A stretch of 64,000 bases of DNA. It comes from Pampus argenteus. Taxonomy: Eukaryota > Chordata > Actinopteri > Scombriformes > Stromateidae. Made by a program: the position numbers and the translations under genes. Below are positions 49,588 to 61,000 of this stretch, in pieces. Within the stretch, counting starts at the first letter, position 1; every line of letters begins with the position of its first letter. The notes beneath the pieces were generated by a model, which was given only the letters and a program-made list of their open reading frames with translations, was not told the DNA's origin and did not search any database. The stretch covers positions 16,091,501 through 16,155,500 of the forward strand of contig CM072870.1 in NCBI GenBank assembly GCA_036937835.1, in the 5' to 3' direction.

Positions 49588-52007
49588 GTAAGGTCTCATT
49601 ATTACTAGTTAATGTCACCTTTAACGTTTCTAATAACCGCATGTGTGTCTGTACTACGTCTTTCACACTCGTACCTCCTTTTTCACAAGTAAGGTGCGGA
49701 ACTTTTCACCCACTTGTGTCAAACTGGCAGCTTGAATGTTTTTAGTCCTGATGTACTTTTACCTTGTGACATGTTTCCATCCAGCCAATTGACTTAATAT
49801 ATATATATATATTACATTTTAAAAAAATCTGATTAAGAATTAAGTTCTTGATACACTTTTTTTATGATGAGAAACTTGTTAGTCTCACATGCAATTTAAC
49901 ATTTCACTTACTATAAGAGAACAACTTCTCAGAAACTGCTGCTCCTGCTGAGGATGAGGGTGAGGATGATGAGGATGATGATGATGGCGGAAACAAGTCT
50001 AGGCGCGCCTCCTGAGCAGCTCGAGACTGGCAGGGAGTGAGTCAGACCAGGATGAATATTTGGCAAGGTCGATTCCTCCGAGGAGACAGAGCTTCCCTTG
50101 CATGTGGAAAATAGTTTCAAAAATGTTTCTCTTGGTCTAAATCTAATTGTTTCCAAAAGCAGAGGAGGAAGCAGGAGTCTGAAACATATGGATGGAACAT
50201 ATATTTAACACCTGTCTCTCCCTCAGTGCTTCAAAACCATCATTCCTGTGCCTCAAAGATCACCTGCCTCAATGATTTCAGACGAAATGCCCTAATATCT
50301 GTGGCCATGAAAGCATGTGAATGCATCATTCTATCATATATATATATATGTATTTCTACACGTCCCCACTTATGGAGCCATATCAGTTTACCTAATCAAC
50401 CGGTGTTTAACAGCAGTCAGCATAGCATTCCACCACACCCTGCAACACCTTGACACACCAAACACCTAAACACACATCCAATTCATACACTACAGATCCG
50501 CTTTCAACCCACATGAACACTGACGAGACATATGCCACTGGATCCGGAGCTTCCTGTGCAACAGGCCACAGAGGGTGAAGGTTAATATCCTAACCTAGCG
50601 CCCTCTTACTTTTGTCATATACTGGTGCATATGCCTTGGTAGAGGATTTTATCCATATTACCCACTACTAGTCCTTAAAGCACTGGCTTTGAGAGAACAA
50701 AGAGACAAATTTTTATGCAAATAATGAGCCAGGATCCTACTTCTTTTAGTGTAACATGCAAATTAAAATGGTTATGAAACCTTTCACTACTGCCTAGGGT
50801 TAATATTGACATTTCTGCCTGTGAGGGCAAAAAGCTAAAATAAATTAATCTGGAAAATGCTGAATGTAATAACTTTGTATGTTACATGTATATTTCTTTA
50901 ATTCCATAATCTCTGAAGAAAGATTATGGAATTAACTTTTCTTTAGTAAGTTAAAAGTGCAGTTTTCAGTTTTCAGTTAATCAATCACAGCAGTCTCCTC
51001 GTTAAGGTTTCGTTTTCCAGGTAACACAGAGACATTTCTTTCTGATGAGAAAAACTCTACTTGACATTTCATTATGTCTCCCTGCTGCTGCAGGTGTTGT
51101 CAGAGTCAGTCAGCAGGGTTTGTTTTGCACACCTAAAGGTGACTAGAGATGTGTGCCATACATGGGAACAAATGTGTTTAAATACATGAGATGCTGCATC
51201 CAAATAATTGTCTTGTTTTTGTTAATTTGTACATCTTATGTGATAGTCAGTTACTTTTTCCAGAGGATCATATGACACAGATACAAACATACTGACAGAC
51301 CCTTTTACACATTCACACGTTTCAGTGCACATTTACAGATAGATTTGCAAATAATCACCTTTGTACACAAACTGAACCACAGTTCCTGGCATGAACACAC
51401 ACACGCGCGCTATAGCTCGTCCATGGTGCTGTTTTTCACCATGTGCTGTGGCTGTTTTGGTCTAGCATATCAATGAATTAATAGATGTGCTCGCTGGCTT
51501 GTTGCACTATATCAATTAATTGCCTCACTGCTCTTGTTTGGATCAAAACAAGCAATGGAAAGCTTTATAATGAAAGGCACTGTGTCATTAAGAGGGTAGA
51601 TATGGTTAAAATGTCTAGAAGAGAATTGAAGGTTGGATTTTTAAGGTGCTGAGAAAATACAACTCAAATAGCTCCTTGATATTTAACTATGGACTGTCAT
51701 TTTTGGAAATGATTCTTGCATACATCAGGGACCTAATCAAAATCTTTTTAATCAGTGATGGGGGAGAATGGGAGGTGCTCCTATCAGTGAGAGATCTGCC
51801 TCTGAAATCAGATGCGTCTGAAAGAAAATCCTCTGTTGTCTTTTCATGCCTCTGTGAGGAAAAAATGCCTCTGCCATTTTAGTTTTTTGTTTTTATCATT
51901 CAAGTGTTGGTAGTTAAGGTGTGTTACAAACTGAACTTACTGCTTCAAATCTGTCTTTAAAATCACCTCAAGCAAAAACTTCTCTGTTTCTTTCTTTCTC
52001 TTTGCAG
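49588..52007 (+). other. lepr: lepr intron 1
   Basis: AT-rich, with a GAT-rich stretch near 49955-49985, an (AT)n run near 49797-49811 and a perfect 15-bp hairpin (50898-50935). No other gene was recognised. Confidence 0.6.
50898..50935. repeat. Perfect 15-bp hairpin in lepr intron 1
   Basis: TTAATTCCATAATCT (50898-50912), 8-base spacer CTGAAGAA, then the exact reverse complement (50921-50935). Confidence 0.9.
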
Positions 52008-52065
52008 TGAGAGTCAACTCAGGCAAAGTCCAGCTAGGCCATGCTCACACTATGAACTGTACAAT
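52008..52065 (+). CDS. lepr: lepr exon 2 (start codon; coding from 52052)
   Basis: Follows TTTGCAG and ends ACAAT|GTAAGT. The first in-frame ATG is at 52052 (MNCTM...). A 4-codon uORF (52041-52055, MLTL) ends in a TGA overlapping this ATG as ATGA. The last two bases plus the first base of exon 3 make a second in-frame ATG with a strong context (ACAATGG). Confidence 0.7.
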
Positions 52066-55000
52066 GTAAGTACTGCAGTATATAAACCAATATACCTTCT
52101 ACATATATGAATGTGGATGTTGTTCAATCAACAGTAGTGTGAAATAAGTTCTACTGTATTATTTAGATTTGGAGATAAAAAAACAAAAAACTTGTCCAGC
52201 ATTGTCCAGCCACCAAAGGATTATGGTTAGTTATGATTATGAATTAACCAATTAGCAACATAAATCAACATAAAGCATGTGAAATTGCAAAAAATGCATT
52301 TCTCTTCTTTGCTGCTTAAAAATTGAAAAGACTCAGCACACCTGAATGTGAGACAGGTGTGTTGGAGGAAAGGACAACGTGAATAAAAGTCCCTGGGGAA
52401 AATTCCTTTTCTAAACTTTTCTAAATAAGAGGAAGTGTGTTTTTTTAAGGTTTGTGCAGCTGTTGTCTTAGTTGTATTTTTCTTTTTCTTCTGATGTCAC
52501 GTTGTATTGCTCTTCTCTTCTATCCATCCATTATTTCTTCATCCCCTCTTTGTCTCTCTACAGGGTTCGGTCAGTAATGTGGTCATTCCTGATGCATATT
52601 ATCCTGGTGTCCTATGGTGAGTTCCATGTTCAGCACAACCTCTGTGACCTCTCAGTGTGTTGTGTGTTGTCTTCTTTCAGCTTATGTTAGTTTTCTTCTT
52701 GTAAATAATCAGTGTGAAAGCATTAGTTCCATTTAAAAATCTTGTGACTACTGGACCGTCTACACTAATGTCATTAGATGTTTTATACAACATGACTCTA
52801 TTATTTGTAATCTCTCACAACACGTCAGTATGTTTCATACCTGTGTGGATGTGAATCAAATGAATCAATTATTGTTAGAAATTCAGCTTTCAACTAACAT
52901 TTCTTTCTGTGATATCACTTACGTTTGGAGGGGTGACACTAAGCATGATCTGTAAATCCATATTATATCCTGAAATACTGGACACAGCAGTCTCATACCA
53001 TTGTTGACACATGGCTCCTTGAGATTTATTATGTTATGGACAACAGATTTCCCCTGTGTATAGCTTGTGTGGAGAAGCTGCCAGAATAAAAACTTCTTTG
53101 ACAATACAGTACATTGTCCACTAGCAGTTGTCGAACCTACATGATAACTTTCACCCAGACTAAATCAATAACACGTCAGGTGTTCGCTAACAAAGCCTAA
53201 TACTCACATTCTTTTTCCACTTTTCACAGCATGGCCATTGGCTGTTTCTTCCATTTAAAAAGGCAGAAAGTGCCACCGATATTACAAAACCTTTTGGAAA
53301 ATAATAACCAAAATAAAATAAAAAGTCTGTAAATAAGTTTCATTTAACCTCAAATTTGTTCACATTAATTCTGCCTCTTGGTTCCTTTACTCTATAAAAA
53401 GATGTTTATATTATATTATAAATTATTATTGTTGTTGTGTTTAATTAATGATAAAACCTCAAACAACTTGTTGGTACATTTTTATTTTTTCAACATAAGC
53501 TTAGCTTGTACACAGAAAAAATACATTGCGAATGTGTTGTATATTTCACATCAATGTGTTGAACCTGTGCTAACCCCACGGCCCCTCTGTGAGCAGGTGC
53601 TCTGTGTTTGGAGCCTGAGGGAGGAGCCTCTTTCCAGGCAGGTGCTCTGGACCTTCCATGGCAGGATGAGCTGTGCTGTGACTCACCATCAGCCCGCCTC
53701 ACTGTGGAGGGGGGCGGCATGCAAACGCCGGAGACGAATCGGTCTGAAATCAACCTCCCACACTATCCTCACTGCAAGTTCATGAGCCTGACAACCGCAT
53801 CACGCGCTTACAAACCCTTTGGCGGTAAAAGTCTATTCAACGAATTCATATCTGTTATTGTTGAGTACTGTAAATCACAGCTTTGCTAATTGAAAAATGT
53901 TGTTTGGCTTGTCATGGCTTGTCAGGATGCTCCTGTCCATGTTGCATTTTTTAAACAAGAATCATCATGTAGTTCAGATTGTAAAATGCCAAACTGAGGC
54001 CACTCTGTCTACTCTGCATCAAGCTTAATGAACCGACTATCAGTGCCACTTTGACCAATGGGTTACTTGTATCTTAGACCTTGTTAACCTAATTATTAAT
54101 TCTTTATAATATAATCCTGGGATTTTGCAGGCACAAAGAGTTTTGTTTAGATGTTTAAAGATTTTTTTGTGGATAATCTTTATATGTAATTGTGACTTGT
54201 TGTTACACTTGAAGGCAATAGCAGACATGTTTTTTAGGTGCTCCATGGAGATCTTATTCATGGACTTGAAATTGTGTTTTATCTGTAACGGAACAATCTA
54301 TGGATGAATTAAGTAAAACGTGTATTCTGTGTACACTTTTAATTTAATTTTTATTAACAAGGAAGCCCTCAAAAGACTTGAGAATAACATTTGAATGATA
54401 CATAATAAGAAGTAACCAAATAGACACATAGCATTCAGTTTTTTGCAGCCCTTTCACCAGACAAGAAAGTTGATAATATCGTATTATCCTGCAAAATCCT
54501 GGATTTAGTTAAATAATGCCAATACCAGCTTCTTTGAAATTTCTCCTACAAATTCATTCATTTGACAAGTTCTGTTTATGGCAAATAAATTATGGCACAG
54601 GCACAGTTAGGGTTAAAAGGCAAATGTTAATTTCTGGCCTGTGACAAGACTCGACCAATTGTCTCCTACAATGTTGGATGTGTTAACACACCTTCTCACC
54701 ACCCTCAACCTCCATACTGTTACTTTCTGCTTTGCTACATAAAGGCCATCAAACATTAGATTAAATGTAAATGGTGATGTGCAGAATCAAAGTAATTATT
54801 AGGTTACTGGATTGGCTCACTTATAATCCTAAATTGTAACAGGGTAGCTGATGTGGCTCTTGCTCATCGGAACAAACAGCAGGGTTAGTCACTTTTCACT
54901 GATAGAGACGCGGCAAAAGATCAACGTGACAGGCTCATTACACTCTTAACAGCTTTCCATTTGGCATCCCTTCCAGCCATGAGAGTCTTATGCTACGATC

Positions 55001-58000
55001 AATTCACAAGATGTTCTGGCTCTTGAGGATTTCCTCTCGTTTTATCAGTTAGCGCAATAGAATCAAGCCTGCTGTTATTACTTCTTCTACGCATTTAGTA
55101 GAAATGGTTCAGCAAGGATATTTTTTCCAGCAAAGAAAGTAAGAATAAGGGTCATTAAGTTTAAAAAAAAAAAACAACTGCAGGTCGTTTTAACTTGAGT
55201 CATAATAACAAAATGTTCTCTTGATATTGTCAGTGTGGAGGTGAAGATGGGGGTGAGGCAATATTCAGACATGAGGGAGGTGAGGAGGATTTGTTTGCTT
55301 GCATTGATCTGTGAGGCAGAGTGACGCATACAAGTCAATGGTGATTAGCTAAACCCCTTCCAGCTTCAGGTCTGACCACTGATAATTTAACAGAGAATTT
55401 AGACTTTCTGATTGTGTTATGAGACCTTTTGAACGTCAGGAGTTTGATTCAGCTAATGTTACACAAATACTGACATTTCATTTCATCATATAACCTGTTC
55501 TCCAACTTAGATCTTTTATTGCCTTAATCAACAAAAACCCTCCCAAGACAGACGTTGAGCTTGAACAAAGAAGCACAAGGAGCTCTGGCCAGGACAGGTC
55601 CTAGATAATAACTTGCATCCCTTGTATGTAACATATAAAAAATATTTGACATAAATGCTAAACATTTGTTTTCATATAATCTGCAATAGAAAGAAAAAAA
55701 AAACCTTATTTGACCTCAAGTGGATGAATCTCAGACTTAGAAAGTGTTGTTTTTTTCCTCAATTCCTCTCTCTGTTGAATGAAGTTCCCAAGCAGAAGCT
55801 CAGTTCTCTGAATATTAAGCTATGCCATTTTCTCAGAAGGTTTTTATTAAAAGATGACAATGTCAGTTGGTGGAAATAGCTACTAACATGCAAATGTAAT
55901 TTCTCGTCAGGCACCTGTTTGGACATGCTGTGCAGAATTGATGACCACTGGGAGAATTTATCTTGTGATCTTCAGTCTCACAAGCCACCGTCAGGCACAC
56001 TGAATGCTGGTGTTATGGCAGTTAGGCTACAACGTCTGTTGTGAGTACGAAGCTGCACCCTTTTATTGTTTCATTCCTGTCCTGCTTCTACAAAATGTGT
56101 GAATGAACACTCGTTCGCGAGTGTGTTAACGTCTGAGCTGAAGCTTTCCCATCTGTGCAGCGTGAGATTAAGCATGTGTTGTTTGTGTTGCTTAACAGAG
56201 GAGAAGCTGTGTGATATCACACTGACTGCAGGCTTTTTATTGTGGTTAGAAAAAAGAGACCAATTCACAACTGATCTAACACACACAGGTGGACAACAAA
56301 ATATGAAAAATCTGTTTCATGTCAAGGACCATTTATGAGCTGTTCTGGAGTTTTTGATCATTTCACATAGAGCTGCTACGAACGAATATTTTTATTTTTG
56401 AATAATCTGTTGATTATTTTCTCGATTAATTAATTAGTCATTTAATTTAAGAAAGATGATGTTGACCACTATTTTCCAGACTGCAAGGTGATGTCCTTAA
56501 ATGTTTTATTTTGTCCCAACCAACAGTTCACAACCCAAAGATATTCAGTTTAGTATCATAGAAGACAAAAAAAGAGAAAATATTCACATTTCAAAAGCTG
56601 GAATCAGAGAATTAATGTTTCCTTAAAAAGTGTCTTTAAATGATGAATCGATTATGGTGACTCATTTTCTGTTGATCAACAAATGAATCAGTTAATCTAT
56701 CCGGATCTAATATCACACAGTTTTTTGTTAGCAGGTGGAGTTACTAAGTGGAACATGAAATTGTAGATGCTTACATTTCCATTTTTTCTTGTCTATGCTG
56801 ATGATGATCATATGTGGTCAAAAAGGTATGATCAAAAGCTCCAGAACAGCTAATAAATCGACACGGGGATTAGATTATGATGCCCATGAAACCCATTAAA
56901 CTCTGAAAGATATGATAAAACAAAAATGGCACTTGGCAAATGGAGATTAAATGTGTCTAAAATGGATACATGGATTTTAACTGGCCTTGTTTTGATTACA
57001 TGTTAAAGTTGCAGAAACATTTTGTTTCCATCTTCATTCAGTGATACTTAGTTTTCATTATATTACATTCGAAGTGACCGAAGTATTTTTGTATCAATTT
57101 CCAGCTCCCAGAGTGAGGGCTCAGAGGTGAACCATGGGAATACTGCATCTTATAATCCTGTTGTCTGTGAAGCAAAGGAGTCCTTCACGTGCTCACTTGC
57201 TCTCAACGCTACAAAAAGCTTTGTTGCCATGGTGACTGTCAGCATCTTTGATGCTGTAGCTCCGCCAATTCTGCTCAGAGTCCCAGCCCGATCTGGTAAG
57301 AAAGGGGTTTATTTCTTTTTTACTCTTTACTTTTGTTTTGTATTACAGTTACACATTACAGTTTGTCCCTAATGAGAGGTTTAAAATGATAATGGTAACT
57401 TCTTGGTCCACTTCAGTTAAAAAAACTAATAAAGTTTAGTTTCTGAGAATTAAAGAGCAAATAGAAATCTGTCCCAGAAATGGGCAGAGAGTCCTGTTGA
57501 CTGTAGTTAAAAAGTACTTTGCTGTGGTCAAAACTCAATAAGTTCATGGCCTGATAACCCTACCCTTGTGTATTCTTCCTTTCCAACAAAAATACTATTG
57601 GTCCTAAAAGTGGTGACCTAATATGTTTAAAGAAAAAGCTTCACATTTCCAAACAACTTTAGCTATTTTGCTTATAAGAGGATTATAAAACATATCTCTT
57701 TACCACCACGATTTAAAATAAGGTATACTTTATGAGATGTAACTACTGGATGTATTGATGATTAATTAATGAACTGTTGATAAGGACAGTAGAAAGTGTA
57801 ACCGGTTTCCCAGTAAGTTAGTAACTAACATACAGGGTTACATTCACCCTAATTTGGTGCAACTTGTGCAAAAGAAAATCCGTCTTCACTTCCTCTATTC
57901 TAAATTATCTGTGGTGTGTGTATTTTTTAATGGTTAACCATCTCTCCCTCAGCTTGCCTCATTTATATGTGCTTCATTAAATAATTTCCCAAATGTCTTA

Positions 58001-61000
58001 CAATAATGCAACCCCCTACGGCACTGCATTAAGTCTAGCAACAACAAGGCAAGAGTCTTTGTTGTTAAGTAAAAGCAAAGGGCTCACTGTGAAAGTGTAA
58101 TACAGTAAGTCATTAGTCCAGCAAGTTGAACTTTTGTTCAAAGTCACCAAATTACTGGCATTAAAGCTTCAAGATTAAAAACAGATGATGCAGCACCTCT
58201 TAATGTTTAAAACACCAACCACCACAGCGGTGAATCTGGACAGAGGAGGCGAAGGAGATTTTATTTGGATGTGATTGGCAGATGTAATTTGAATACAGCT
58301 GAAAGCAGATGGGCCATGGCCGTGTGTGTGTGTGTGTGTGTGTGAGCTAGGCTGTGAGATCTCCACAGTGATAGACAAGGACTTTCCATGGTGTGTTTGT
58401 TCAGCTAGACCTTTAATAATGTTTTCTTCCAGCTCTTAGATGATATAATACCAATATCTTTGATGAGAAACCAATGTTACTTCTCGTTTAGTTACAGGTG
58501 CAATGTAGCCTCTCAGAAAGGAAATAAGAGGTTTTCTTTTTTTTTTCCCCTTTCTTTTTAGATTTTTTAGAGTAGTCTGGAAAATTGTAAGCAATTACTC
58601 ATGATGTTGAGTAATCTCTTCTCTCCCAGTAGGCATCTTTGTGGTTTTATAAGACTCAATTATCTTTGGCTGTATTTGTCATAATTTAATAGTGTACTGG
58701 GACTTATTTGCCTGTCTTACTTCAATAAAAATATGTTCTGCTGAAAGTCTCATTTAGCCTAAATATAAGGCTCAGATATGTTTTATAGATAAATAATTAA
58801 GAAAAATAGCTTTACCTGTTGCACAGTTTGGCACAAAATGTATTTATTGACATTTAAGGGAATATGTCAGCAAATGTCATCTTTTAAATGTATAATACTA
58901 CACTAGAAGTTGACATTTGCTGTAATTAAACATCATATTTTCCCAGAGACAGCAGATGACTAACCCTGCTATAAATACAAAGAAATTAAAATTAATGCAA
59001 AGACCACATAATAGAGCTTCAAAATCCCTTACAGTTAGTAATTCAAATACAGTAATTTATGAGCCAGAAAGGAAAACATGACCTTCTAATTATTTTTACA
59101 GTTACTGTAATGATCTGTAGAATTTAGCAACCCTTAATAATGCCGTCTGATGTTAAAAATGTTGATTCTGCTGCAGAACATACTGTATACATGTGCTCTT
59201 AAAATAATCTATTTTTATGCTACAGTGAAACCCAGTCCTCCCGTCAACCTTTCACATATCCAGACTATTGAGGCAGAACTGATTTTACACTGGGACGACC
59301 CAGAAGACTTTGATTCTGGTCCGCTGAGATATGAGGTCCGATACTCTTCTAATGCCACTCATCCAGCCTGGCAGGTAAATACTAACCTGTGCTACACTAA
59401 GCAGGGTTAAAATACCCATACCAGAGACACCTAGTGAGAGTTTGCCACTGCACTCACTGGAGGTCATTTACTTTAGATCAGGTTAGATATTTTACTTTAT
59501 GTTTAACTTAAAATGTCACATCTATTATTATCTATTTTTAGCACGATCACAGATGCCTCAGTGGTTTCATTTAGTCCCAAACATGAAATTCCTACATGTA
59601 AATTGTAAAAATATTTCCATTTAGTACAAATGATGCTTCAAAAGCAAGAATGAAAGTAATAAAATATAAATCCAGGTGTTACAGGTCATATAGTCGGCCA
59701 GTTACGACATATGAGAATTTGTTTTAAATATTTATTTATTTTTTGTGAAGCATATGTGTAGTAAGAATACAGCTTTTTGTGGAGTGAATATAATGCTTCT
59801 TTCTTAAATGTAAGAAAACAAAAACCACATACAGGTCACACATTCGGCAGGTCACACATTCACTTTCTGTATTTGCCTTTTTATTGCAGCAGCACTGCTT
59901 GCACGCAGAACAAATTTCCACTGTCAAGATGAGGTGCTTATTTACTGTGACTGGCCTGTTTGCTGTGGGGCTTGTAATCGCCTCACAGAGAGTTCTTAGA
60001 TTCAAACACAGAGTGTCCAGATACTGTATGATTCATCCAGAAGTGAGACTTTAGACCTATAAGACCCCTATAGATCAAATGTTTTCAGTCATTCTCTACA
60101 CCCTTTTCATTATTTTGGGTGATAGGAAGTCTCATTTAGAAATAACGATAGGAATAAAAATGCACCCAACTATGCTCAAGTCAGATGTTGTAAGTGTTTG
60201 TTCATTCCCTCACTGTTGTCTTCAGGTGGTTTCTGCAGCTGAAGAGCCCAGGATACTTCTGGATCTGAAGCCCAGACTGAACTACACCATCCAGGTTCAC
60301 TGCTCCAGCTTGGATGAACCTCCACTGTGGAGCGACTGGAGTGAACCCTACCACATCTACCTGGACAGTAAGCATTCCCTTTCAACTGCTTAGACTGAAA
60401 TAGATTAATAGTAGTAATAAAAAAAAAAGAAACACGAGAGTTTTCTTTTTATTCATTTTATTTTTTATTTCATTTATCATTTTTCATTGCGATTTTTCTC
60501 ATACATTGTGTTTTTTTTATTCAGTTATTTTTTTAAGATTATATTTCAGGATTGAAAAGACAACAACAAATGGCCAACCTTGAACATATTTAGTGGGCTA
60601 ACTTTCCAGGTCTGCAGTTTTATGTTTGTTCTTTTACTCAGAAAGTCAGTAAGATGCAGTAAAAATGTAATCATGGTTCTTTTCAACATGCAGATGGATG
60701 GGATAATTAATCTGATTAATGTACAGATTGATTTCTCTAGCCTTTGTTTGAATGAGACATTGATGTGAGCCTCAACAGTAGTTTTTGTGATGCATCTTTT
60801 TTTTTTTTTTATAACATCGAGCAGTTAAAAGTAAATATCCATGTATGATTATTAAATAGCTGCTTTGCAATCAAGTCTAAAAACGAGTCTAGCTGATTCC
60901 AGTATGGCCACATCAGTAGACTCCAAAGCTGAGGTTGGTCTCATGGCTATAAATCATACAGTATGACAAAAAAAGAGGCAGTATATCTGTTCATAGAACT

